Assembly (NCBI GenBank): GCA_034769895.1
Contig: CM068369.1
Coordinates: 424,725,479 to 424,789,478 of the forward strand
Direction of reading: 5' to 3'
DNA: 64,000 nt
DNA from: Magicicada septendecula
Taxonomy: Eukaryota > Arthropoda > Insecta > Hemiptera > Cicadidae
Position numbers and translations under genes: made by a program. The notes under the pieces were generated by a model. That model searched no databases, was not told the origin of the DNA, and saw nothing but the letters and a program-made list of their open reading frames with translations. This document shows positions 22,067 through 33,900 of the stretch, piece by piece (the first letter of the stretch is position 1; every line of letters begins with the position of its first letter).

Positions 22067-23349
22067 ATGTATGTAGAGTTAGAAGAAATATTATATAATT
22101 TTGGTTTGGGGTACGTAGAAAAGAAATTGGAAAATAAAAATAAAAAAATGGTAGCTAAGTTAAATAAGTTAATAAAAAAGAACGAAGTAAAAAAGGAACA
22201 CCTCTCTAAGAATGACTATGAAAAAAGAGTAATAAACCTTACAGAGGTAAATTTCAATACAGAAGAAAAAGAAATGTTAGCAAAAGGCTTAAAATACGCA
22301 CCGCCACCAGAATTAAATCAAGAAAAAACGATTATTGAATGCGAAAGCATAGTACAAAAACTAGGAAATGAAAATGATAAAAAAAAGAATAAGGTGGGAA
22401 GTAGGGAATGTAGTAGATAAAATATTTAAGAGAAGTTTGTATAATTCAAAAAATGAACAAAAAAATCAAATCAACTGTAACTAAACTAAAGAATAAAATA
22501 AAGAAGAATGATATTATAGTAACGAAGGCGGACAAAGGAAATACAATGGTACTACTGAGAAAGGACGAATACATAAAGAAAACGGAAGAATTTATAAGGG
22601 AAGGACCATACGAGGAAATAAAGTATGATTATACAAGTAAGTACCAGTCAAGGATAAAACAAATGATGAAACAGATAACATTTATAGAAGAAAATAAGAA
22701 AAAGTATTTATTGGAAAGTAATCCAACAGCACCAACTTTTAAAAGTCAGGTTAAGATACATAAAGAAGGAAAACCAATTAGACCGATTGTTTCTTTTATT
22801 AATGCACCTATTTATAAATTATCAAAGGAAGTTAGCAGAGTACTGAAAGAGAAATATGAATTTGGGACAAAATACAACATAGAGAATAATGTAAAATTGA
22901 TAGAAAAATTAGAAAATATTAGGATTAATGTAAATACAAAATTGATATCACTGGATGTTAAGGACATGTTTACCAATATCACAGTAAATAAAGTTATTAA
23001 GTTAATAAACGATAATAATATGGGAGAATACAGGTATAAAAAGCAGTTGATGAAAGTAATTAAAGAATGTGTAAATCAGAACTATTTTAGGTTTAATAAC
23101 AAGTTTTATATACAGAAAAAAGGTTTACCTATGGGGTCTTCATTATCCCCTATTCTTGCTGAAATATACATGAATGATTTTGAAAAGCAATTAATAACTT
23201 CCACTAAGTATAAAAACAATATAAAATTATGGTCTAGATACGTTGATGATGTATTAGTAATTTGGGAAGGAAGCATAGAAGAAGTGCATGAGTTTATAAA
23301 TGAGGTAAATAGTAAGGATAAAAACTTACAATTTAAAGAAGAGATATGA
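22067..23349 (+). pseudogene. PLE F right arm, reverse transcriptase part, frameshifted
   Basis: This is the inverted duplicate of 20705-22000. The frame from 22067 (MYVELEEILYN...) runs 117 codons until an extra A in an A-run at 22379-22386 (eight A, seven in the left arm) shifts it to a stop at 22420. The remainder, from 22453, is open for 298 codons and holds PIRPIVSFIN, GLPMGSSLSP and YVDD, ending at the same TGA as the left arm (23347-23349). It is inactivated by both lesions. Confidence 0.88.
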
Positions 23350-23484
23350 AGTAAGAAAATAAATTACTTAGATTTAAACATAGAAATTAAAGATAATGAG
23401 AAACTACAGTTTGGGATATTTAGGAAAGAGTCGTATTCTGATATAATTATACCAAGAGAGTCTTACCACCCATATAGATATAAA

Positions 23485-24159
23485 ATGGCGGCAATCAATT
23501 CATTTTGTTACAGAGCTCAGAAGTGTTTAAAAGAGACCGAGTCAAAAGATAGGGAGTTAAGAACGATAAAGGGAATTGTAAGGAATAATAATTATAACAC
23601 CAACATAGTGGATAAAGTTATGAAAAGGGTTAACATACAAAAAGATAAAATAGAACCAGAACAAAAGAATTATGCAGGGTCATTGACATACATAGGTTCA
23701 CATACTAGAAAAATTATAAAATGTTTTAATAAATATGGAGTAGATATAGCTATTAAAAAATGTGAAACGGTATTTGATAAGATAAGGAATAAGAATATAG
23801 AAAAAATTCCAGTATTACAGAAAAGCGGAATTTATAAATTAAAATGTAAAGACTGCAACAAGGTGTACCTAGGAGAGACAGGACGGAAATTCGTATGCAG
23901 GTTGTCTGACCACAAACGTGGAGAAGGTAATAGAACAACCAATTCGTTATATGCAAGACATTTCATAGAAGACAACCATAAGTTTGTTAATCCTTTGGAA
24001 GAATACGAAATTGTAAAAGTAGTGAATAACACAGTTGAAAGGAAGCTTAGAGAGGAGTTAGAAATATTGAAAGAGAGAGAAAAAGGGTTAGACAATTTAA
24101 TTAATATTAAAATTAAATTTGATAATGAAGAAATATTTTATAACATGATTAAGAAGTAA
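23485..24159 (+). pseudogene. PLE F right arm, GIY-YIG endonuclease part
   Basis: A 224-codon frame identical in protein to 19895-20569. GIY (SGIYKLKC), Cys-X2-Cys, YLGETG and the RHF...HKF residues are present. It continues in frame from the RT part across the TGA at 23347. Confidence 0.88.
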
Positions 24160-24279
24160 ATGATAGAGGACAGATAGATAATATTAAGAATTATTTTGCA
24201 TAGTACTATTTGGATGTTTTAAAATAAGGGTGTTGACTGACCCATGTGTGTGGAGAGGAAGTGGGTAGTTTAAAAGGAT

Positions 24280-24280
<1 letters not shown>

Positions 24281-24361
<81 letters not shown>

Positions 24362-24364
24362 CAC
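24281..24364. repeat. (CA)n microsatellite in PLE F right tail
   Basis: About 84 bp of CA in the 3' tail, the counterpart of the GT run at 19682-19773. Confidence 0.95.
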
Positions 24365-24518
24365 TGAAACACAAGGAATTTGCTAGAAAAAATATGTAAC
24401 TCTACAGATGGTGTGACAGGGTTTAGGGGGTGGGGAAGGGTCATTCATATTATAGCTTGTTGTGTGTGAGCATGGTGGGGGAGAGGGGTGAAGGGGTTGT
24501 TTCCACTTATTTTGTGTC

Positions 24519-24568
24519 TATTCCAATCTGATGATGGGCTGTGAAGCTTGAAAGCGCTAATTGGGATA
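24519..24568 (+). ncRNA. hammerhead ribozyme candidate, PLE F right arm
   Basis: The best-formed example in the window. Helix I pairs all nine bases of TATTCCAAT (24519-24527) with ATTGGGATA (24560-24568), including one G-U. The core CTGATGA is at 24528-24534, helix II is GGGCT-GTGA-AGCTT, and GAAAGCGCTA starts at 24550 with a 2-bp helix III and predicted cleavage after A24559. One unpaired T sits between the core and helix II. Confidence 0.8.
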
Positions 24569-24656
24569 ATTTTTACATAGTGGTGTGCAACTGTGATCAT
24601 TCTTATTGTGATTTCAACCACTAACACAAATTTCTTCATTAAACATGTATGTAACA

Positions 24657-26588
24657 GGAAGTTATAGTTTAATTGATTTAATAATAACAATTAACATTTT
24701 TTTTTTTTTTTGACTAAACAAGTGATGAAAGTAATGATGAAATTTAAATAATTGAAGATTAATTACGTAATTAATGTTGTACAAAAGAAAGTTTGATAAT
24801 GAAGTTAAATGATTTTATGAGATTTAGCTTCTAATGAATAATAAATGATTAAGCATGTAATATATTTGGATATTGAGATGTATTGTTATTAGTAGGTGAG
24901 GGATGAATTTTCTAATGCAATTGTCAATGATCACAGTAATGTAAAGTGTTAAAAGGGTATAGAGCCTGGGTGATAATTATTAAAATAAAGGCATTTGAGT
25001 TAGTAAATTAAAGTTAATGGGAGTTAGATAAATAAGAATTTTGAAATACTAGTAACACACAAAGAGAGTATTAGATATTTTAGGGACACAGTGGTATTAG
25101 TGATTATATGTAGAGAAGGTGAGTAAAGTAAATGGTAAATATATTTGTTGATGGTGATATTTTGTAGTAAGGGTAGTGGTGTAAGGAGTGATCAGCGTGC
25201 GGCGTGGCTAGTAGACCAGCGTGCGGCGTTGTGGCAAGTGATAGAGTAGTTTAAGGGAATGTTTGCCGATATTTGGTGGGGGGCAAAGGGTTAGGAATGT
25301 ATATGGCCAGGTTGGGAACACACATCCTAGTACAAAGAGGAGAATAAATTGAGGTAAGTGGAATTAGTGAAGGGGTTTATAATAGAGAGATTGGTGTCAT
25401 AATATGTAAATCTGGTTGTTAGTGGTTGTTGTCAGTAGGAAGAAAGGTGAGTAAGGTTAGATATATAAATGCCATTTCGATAAGTCAAATCATGGTGAAT
25501 ACAGGAGTCACCCAGACTAATCAATGATCAAAATGTGAAGGGTTAAGTAGAAAATTCATAATAGAAAGGTAATAAGAAATGAAATATAATGTAACATGAA
25601 TGTTGATAATAAATTTGAAATTGTGATGAATTAAATGGTAGTAAAGGATAAATAATTGATGGCTAATTAATAAAAGTTCAATTGAAATGAAAATGTAAAG
25701 TTTGTAATTTTATACGGAAATTTAAAGATGTAAGGTGTGTAAATTTTGGTCAAGCTTAAATGTAAGTTGTTTATTTTAATATAATAATCACAATGTTTAT
25801 TATCATGTATTATGTTTATTATGTATTAAGAAATAGTGTGTGTGGAGGAGAAAAGGGGATGACTATTATTAACAGCGCCGGATAAATAGAATTTCTGTTA
25901 ATAATGATAATAATAATAATATTTTATAAAAGAGAAAATATTTCAGAATTGTAGAAAGAGGAAGATATAGATAATTTTATTTGAGTAAATTTTGATTATG
26001 TGTTTAAATATTTTCAAAGTATTATTGCATTAGTATAAAGATTTGTATTTCTTCTTGTTAATGGGAAAGGATTAATCATTATCGATTGGAGTCGAAAAAA
26101 TTTATAAATGTAAATGGTAGTGAAATAAGAGAATGGAATATCTGTGTAATAATTCTTGTACTAGGTGTAATAATCCAAGGTGTTAAGAGTTAAAGAAAAC
26201 CCAGTGCTTCTTGACACAAACCAGCACATAGCTAAGGGGAAACAGATCAGTTAAGGATATGGTATTATACCAGGCCACTATTTTGATATTTTTATTTGTT
26301 GTTTCAGTGTCTGGTGATGCTGTGACGGTGGTCCTGAGCTGGCCAGCACGTCAGAGCAGGAGCGTTACGTGCCTGTCGGCCTTGCGGTGTTGGGATCTCT
26401 CCGGAGAAGTCCAGTAAGGTCATGCGGGTACTGTCACCATCATTGGACCAAGGGTGAGTTATTGTATTTTTTTTATATAAACAGTAAGGGGGTTGTGGCG
26501 ACATATCCTAGCTGATCCCTTTAGGAAGTATGAGTGTGTCAATGAGAGTTTTTATGCTTCATCATAAATCCTCTCATTGAGGGGGTTT
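24657..26588 (+). other. internal noncoding region of the LTR element
   Basis: Continuation of the LTR element after PLE F. It is AT-rich with no frame of note. A short direct repeat AGCGTGCGGCGT occurs at 25194 and 25219. At 26308-26450 there is a GC-richer block preceded by TTGTTTCAG and followed by GGGTGAGT, like an internal exon, although its longest plus-strand frame is only about 35 codons. The purine tract GAGGGGG near 26579-26585 is the likely primer site for plus-strand synthesis. Confidence 0.55.
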
Positions 26589-27706
26589 TGTAACAGTACA
26601 ATTCTGGCCCTACTGTATTTTGGGGAATAATCAATTTAAATTGTATTTTTATTCAAAGTCCTATATAAGAAACTAGTAAAGTTTTATGAAGGTTTGCAAC
26701 TACGCAATATCGAGTGGACAGAAATTACATCAAGGTCGGGAGTATACGTGCAGAAACAACAACAACATTTGTCCGATGAATGTGTCAACAAGCTGCACCC
26801 AAGCATACGTCATCCAAAAGTATGCAAAACATAATAACGTGCTTGTAAACAACTAAGGCGTGGGCCTCTACACAAAGAGATTGGTGACGTAGTTACTCCC
26901 CACCTCGGAATTGAAGCATTGCAAATTGTTCTCAGTCAAGAAACATCAGTTACGCCGGCCGGCTGCGTTTCTAAATTTTATGAAACTAAGTCTCGGACGT
27001 CCGCATGTACAATGTAAAAGTGAAGTATTTTGTATCAAGTGAAGTAATAGTTCAACATAAAACGTAAAAACAAAGTTTGGCAAAGTTTTAACATCTATAG
27101 TGTGAGTTCAGCGAGGGGACGTCTGCAGGACTGATTTCAGCTAAGTGACAAAATGGGGGGTATCCAAAAAGTATAAATAAGGGTCAATACAAAATTTTCA
27201 ATCACTAAATTCAGTAATAAAAAACGAGCTCAATTTGGGGAAAATTAAAAGAAAATTGTACCATAAGAATGCGAGCGTGAGTGAATGAGAGAATATCTAA
27301 CTATATTTAATAAGTGCTGGGTTGTAAAGTTATTTTTTTAATGATATCATAAAATATAATTGAATATGTTATTTTGGAGGGCTTGTTTTGTTTAAGGGGA
27401 ATTTTAACTTTAATAGTGGAACTGCGTCTCATGGCGTATAGTAGCATGCTTGTTTAGCACAGTAGAGTCACATTCATTTGTACGTAATATAACAATAAAA
27501 GGTAATGTCATTGGTAAACATTTCAAGCAAGAGTAAATTATTTCAGATAACACATTCCGCTACTTCTAGTTCGCTTAAACGAACTCTGGCCTTAAAGGTA
27601 AACAAATCTAATGTTCTTGTATTAAAACAAGATGGCGCCTGAACAAAATGATGAAAGTTATTAATATTACATATAATAAAAATGCAATTAAATAATTAAT
27701 ATAACA
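26589..27706 (+). repeat. 3' LTR of the gag-only element
   Basis: Same length (1118 bp) as the 5' LTR. By eye it differs by about four single bases, e.g. CATTTGTCC for TATTTGTCC and CTCTGGCC for CTCTGCCC. It is followed by ATAC, the target duplication. Confidence 0.9.
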
Positions 27707-27710
27707 ATAC

Positions 27711-29060
27711 TAGGAAGCATGCTTTTTATTTATCAGTTTGGTCAGCATAAATCCAAACTTAAATTGACTCCAAAAAGCTTGAAGTAAGGCCAATGTCTCA
27801 TTCTCAAATCCTTGTTAGTCTGAGTGTCATAAAACTGTTGAAGTATAGTGTGCAGTACTTTAATGTTAATTTTTAAATTGTTAAGTAATTCAAAAATATT
27901 TTATCTGCAGAGTAATGGTCTTACTGTATCAAACTGGTTCAAGGTGATTTTTCATCAAATCCATTACATTAGTTTTGAGTTTTGAGCACTCTCTTCAGTC
28001 AGTAAGGTATGCTTTTCAATAAAGCCTTAATAATTAAAAAAAAAATTCTTACATTATTATAATTCTTCTAATGAAGACTTGAAGTAAATTTACAATATTA
28101 TTAAAATCTTAGCTTTCATCATTCAGGTTATAATTCCAAGAATTAACATGAATATTTTTTCTGAATAATTAGGCTTTTTAAAAGAACATTTTAGTCATTA
28201 TTCTGGAAGACTAAGTCATGATTTTGTTTTGGCAAAACTGTAAAAGTTTGAAACTGGTTTTGCTGTGTTTGTAAAGTTTTTATATAGTAAATATTCTTAC
28301 AGCATTGAATTCACATGGAAACTATTTAGTACATAAATAAAAACTTATCATCGGCTATGTGATATGAATAACATTTGTATGGTTCAACTCAACTGATTGC
28401 TATCAACAGTGTGGTATATACAGTGCTATACAAATGTCCCTTCAAGCTTAATGATGTTGGATATTAACATGAAATTTTGAATACAAGTGAACAGCAATAT
28501 GATTTATCACTTAAAATGATTGCTAGAAAAAATCATATAAGCATATGTGCCCCTCTTCTTCAATGCCTCAATTACTGGTCTCTAAGCTTCATAGATTTGG
28601 AAATTCAAGTCATTGTTGTTTATGCACTTTCAGAAACCTACTATTTTGTCAGTGTTTATGAGAAATTATCCTTTGAAATCAGTAACAGGCCTGTTGCTAC
28701 AACTCCCAATCTAGAGAGTCAAGTAGATTATTGATGAGACTTTTTCATTACCTTTTAACTAATCAATGTTGATAAAGTGAAAGGAGCATTTACAGGGTTT
28801 GCAATTGTTTTTTGTGTTTTCCCAAGTAACTGTTAACAAGATAAATACTAAAACCTCTGTTGGATAAGACCTCAAAACAAACACAATCACTTCAAGTCAG
28901 TACATAGTTTATTATTTTCCATACAATGTGCAGTGCAGAATGTATCAGTCAATACATTTAAAACAGTTACATATTAATTTTATTCTAAAGATGTATTTAT
29001 ATATATATATATATATTTTGTAATATATGTTAAAATATAGCTATAAACAAACTTTTATAA

Positions 29061-29112
<52 letters not shown>

Positions 29113-30927
29113 ACAAATGGTGATAACAGACCAGCCAGATTTTGTTTGTTTGTTCTAATTAAATTGTTTAGACTTAAAAAAAAGGAATAAAAATTATATG
29201 GCTGAAAATTAAATTTGAGCAAACCAAATACTCTAAATCAGTATATATGTAACTGCATTAGAACTGTTTTGTACATTTCTTAGAAAATTATTCTAATTAA
29301 AAGTTTCACACTGTTCAACTGATACTGAACATTTGTCAAATTTTCCTGTAACTCACAAACTTTCAATACATTACCACCATGAGTGCTTTGGCACTAAAAC
29401 ACCAAATTGTGTCTAGAGACAGAAATATGTGTATAAAATATTATTGATAATCTTTTAGAGTGTGTGTTTTAACATAGATGAAACCATGTTTAAAGATATT
29501 GCTGTATTAAAACTCAGATTGCAAAAAAACTCCTAATGTTGCACACAGCTACAAAGATACTCTATGCTAAATGGTTCTTATGTTTACCTATTGTGACAAT
29601 AAGGACTCTTTTTAAAACTGACAAAAGTAGCTGAAGTTTAAGAAAATATAATTTACGTACATCACAGTGAGTATGAATTAAAAAGTTTTATTAAATACAT
29701 TTTTGTACAAAATTGCCAATAAACGCTTGGACTAACAGACATGTGTTGAACACAGATTTTTAAAATTGCAATATTTAATTTATTTCTAACATATACCCTG
29801 GTTGTCTCTTGAAATGAAACCACAAATTCATTTTTGATTTGTAGAAATGTAGGTTCACAAAAGTGGTTACAAAATGTTCAAATGACTGTCAGTGAAAACA
29901 TTTTACCAAGACTAAAAAAAGATACAAATAATTTGTTATTCTTGTCTGTAACACAATTATGACAAATCAGAACCCGTAATTGTTACTGAAAATTCACAAA
30001 AATTCTTAATTCTTGCAATAAAAATGATGTGTGAAAAGAATAAACACCAATTTATTGATTTTGTAGGTAATTACACTCTAAGTTAATATTTTTCAATTCA
30101 CCTACTTTATCAAATAATATATAATATTGTTTGTGAGGCCCACTTTAAACTAATGTTTGTTGTAACAAGAAGAATCTGACAGAACTCAATCATTGCATGT
30201 GTAGCAAAGTATATATAGTGTTTGTGATATGCATGTATATAAATGATATTATTACTTTTGTAATGTTGAAAGTCTAGTCAGTTACAGTGAAAATGCACTT
30301 TAGAGTTAACTGTTCTTATATACTTATAACCCCCTACACCATTATGATTAAACTTTATGCTTGCAACTGTATGACAGGTGTTACAGAAGAGTAATTATAA
30401 TGTATGTTTTTGTTCTTCAATACATCTGTCCACAATATATCTTATTTTGTACATAAGTGCTTCACGTAACACAACCATAGTTGAATGAGGTAGATGGATT
30501 TTTGAACTTTTGGCAGTTGTTGATCTGTCATGTGAGACTTTAGTGTATGTAGTAATGAATGAACTCTATGAGAAATTGTTGACATTATAAATGGACGGAT
30601 GAGATGAATGTGGTCTCATATACATTTGGTCTGTGTGATATGTTGTTGTTGTTGACTAAATCAACAGGCTACAAAGCTATCTTTTGTAATGCATAACAAC
30701 AAAAACATTTATTAGAAATAATAATAGCTTTAATATTATTATATTTACAGACAAAATAGTTATTATAATCTTATCATTGGAGTCAGTCTTATAATAAGTA
30801 AAATATTTTATTTATACATATATAGTAATTTATTTATACAATGAAAATGGCAGCTTCACTTTAATGCACATACATTATTAAATAATAGTAATAATGACAT
30901 ATGTAATACCGAAATTCACAATAATAA

Positions 30928-30972
<45 letters not shown>

Positions 30973-33900
30973 TAGGCACAACAGTGTTCACATAATGCAC
31001 AACAATGGTATATAAACACATTCATACACATTTTTTTATAATACATAGTGTAAGACACTTTTCCTTTATGTGATAATTATTATCTTAAAATAAGAGAGTA
31101 AATTGTTATTGTATAATCTAGTAATTAAAACAGAACCAAGATTGCACTTGCAAAAGAGAAACATTGGAAATGTTGTGAAGTAAGTTGCAAAATAACAATT
31201 ATCATTTTAACAGTTTTAATTTGAACATACAATTCAAGTAAATTCCTTAAAAGTAATATATCAGTATTTTCAATAAAATTATGCAAGCCTACATCCAGTA
31301 AGAATATCAGTTTAAAGTGTGTTTTTCTGTGTATTTTTGAAATTAATAATTTAAGCTGTTTTTCAATAATCAATAATAGCGTTTATATTGATATTATCAT
31401 AATATTTGTAATGAGTAAACAGTGTAAGATTAATTATGCAATTGAAATCTATAGTTCATCTTATATAATAATTAAAGCAGTAAGTACAAAAATTTGTAAA
31501 TAAAAAGGAAATTGCACTTTACAAAGTGTTGTATAGAATGTATACTTACAGAATTTTGAATATACTTAGGTGACTGTGAATGTAGGCATATATTGACATA
31601 TTATACTATGAATATTAACTTATATTTGTATAAGTTATATATATGTAACACTCTTTTGCTTAACATAACTTTATCCATTCAAAAACTTGAAAGTTATCAG
31701 ATTGTACACAGTAAAGTCAAATCACTGCTAAATGAAAAACACATACACTACACTTATAAAAAACTCATTTGCTTTTTTTACTTAAAACTCTTTAAATAGT
31801 TATAGTTTTTACTATAATTGTACGATGATAGATAACATTGTTTGATTATTTTATAATTTGCCATTGTAACAATAGGTATTCTGTGTGTTAAATATACACA
31901 AAGGCACAAAACAGTTTGTTTTACATACAAGTCTCAAAATAAGCACAATATTTTTGTTTTACGATAAACTTTCGAAGTACAAAACATAAACACATAATAT
32001 TTCTAAAAGCATCAGGTGTCTGAATCTGAAGCTCTTTGAATGGTTGGTAGTTGAGGAAAATAGTTAAATATCAGTGTCATTCCGTTACTGAAATCAATTG
32101 TTTATGTGATATATTATTAGTTACTGAATATCAACATATATTTATATATAATTTTAGATAGTCTGTCTGCTCACTAGTTAATGCAAAACAGCAACTGGTA
32201 TGCCTGTCAGGTAATACCTTTCTAGTCATATTAGAGCATACGCACTATATTCCTGTGACAGAATCTGTAATCACAGGTATCTGCAGAGAGGGATAGGCTT
32301 TCCCCAATTTGAGCATGGTACTGAAATAACATTTAATACTATATGTCTTGCAAACTGTATGTCTTGTACTGGATGCCTTGTACCACATGTACATAGTATA
32401 TATGTATATATAAACATATATCTCATATGTATATGTATACATACACAAATATAGGCTATGTATTACTGGTATTACTTCTAATTACAAGTATAACAGAAAT
32501 TTTACTTACTCTTCATACTTCTATCTTTTTTAAACCAGTTAAATACTTTGAAAAGTATGTTAATTATCAGTCCATAAATACTAGTATCATTTCAGTTTTT
32601 TGTACTACATAATTTGAAAACCAATGGAACTCCATTTGTAAACACTGATAATGCAAATTTAAAAAAAAGTAACCAAGTGTGTAGTGTTTTCTGCAGTGAA
32701 ACCTTAATTATTATGACAATAAATGTGGGTTTTCATTAAGGGATAGTTTTCTGGATTGTGTGACTCCCTGCAATGCACCTTCTTAAAGTGAAGAGGCTAA
32801 ATCATATATGTAATATGTATTATTTGGGCAATGTCAATCGGACAGAACCAGAATAACTAAGCGGGTCTTAATTATGTTGTATATATACTAAAATGGTCTT
32901 TGAGTATGTGAACTATATTAGAGCAAACATTATTTTGTTGGTCAGTAACTGTTTGCATATGGGTTTGTGAGTAGACTATAAGGGGTACAAACTACTTTAT
33001 ATTGGCAACAGGTGTTAACTTTCATTGCTTTGTACCTGACAGTCTGTGAATTTCTGTTAGCCAACAAAACAAATAAAAGTTGGGTATAATTAGTACCATT
33101 TTGTACCATTTTTGTATATGTTTCTTAATTTTGTACCCTGTCACTGTACCAATTCTATCCTGAGTCACGTAGGTAATTTAATTCTATTAACACTTATCAC
33201 AGCAGGGAACATTGAAGGCATCTGATTAACAAATCTTTTGCAGTTTAACTTGAAAAACAAAAACAGCGGTGTATAAAAACTTACCACAGAATTTTGATTC
33301 CTACAAACATTGTATTGTTAAAGTACATTTAATGATTTAAAGTCAATTTTTGACTTTAGTTATGGTAGTAACAAGGAAATTAATAAATTAAATGATTTTA
33401 GAATTGTTGTTTACAATGTAAATCCATAGTAAGATTATTCAGTGATTTACTTCTTTGCTAAATATGAACATATTCAGAATTTGAAGTACATAATTCATGC
33501 AGATTTGAGAAAAATATATCTTAGAATTATTTCTTCTTAGTATATCCTGTATTAGTATATGCAGAAAGCTGAACACAGTTTTTAAGGCCCCTGGACATAT
33601 TTGTTATTCTGAAGAGAGATCATGTCTGTTATTGGAGCAGTAAGAACATTAGGAAAGCTGTGATTAATTAGTGATTTTCAAACTTTGCATTATTTTATTA
33701 AAACAAATATGTGTAAACCCTCTACCATATTTGATTCATATTACTCAGATGTTCTCTGGATAAAGATTCTAAGAAATTACTCTAAACAAGAAGAAAATGG
33801 TAACACTTCTTGTTAAAAGTCTACAAAATCAATAAGAAATTTGATCCAAGCCATAATTGAAAAAATGACAATTTAACTTGGGGTTATAAGTTGCACCACA

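Larger units (their letters stand above)
19436..24643. mobile_element. Penelope-like element F: 5.2-kb head-to-head inverted dimer
   Basis: The insertion is flanked by the 13-bp duplication CATGTATGTAACA (19423-19435 and 24644-24656). The left half is a PLE read on the minus strand and the right half a near-identical PLE read on the plus strand. They meet near 22060 through an asymmetric centre of about 85 bp, and the left half extends slightly further 5'. Each half has RT, a TGA-interrupted join, a GIY-YIG domain, a CA/GT microsatellite and a terminal hammerhead. The single outer duplication implies that both halves entered in one event. Confidence 0.9.
16586..27706 (+). mobile_element. LTR retrotransposon with gag-like coding only, interrupted by PLE F
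   Basis: Two 1118-bp LTRs (TG...CA) at 16586-17703 and 26589-27706 differ by only a few bases. They are flanked by ATAC at 16582-16585 and 27707-27710, a 4-bp target duplication. A purine-rich tract (GAGGGGG) ends two T residues before the right LTR. Apart from PLE F (19436-24643) the internal region is about 3.7 kb and has only a coiled-coil gag-like frame. No protease, RT or integrase is seen. It looks like a non-autonomous element mobilised recently by another element's enzymes. Confidence 0.88.

Noticed and set aside
25190..25235. Direct repeat AGCGTGCGGCGT as a possible CRISPR-like or regulatory array
   Set aside because: Only two copies, within a eukaryotic LTR element; no array.
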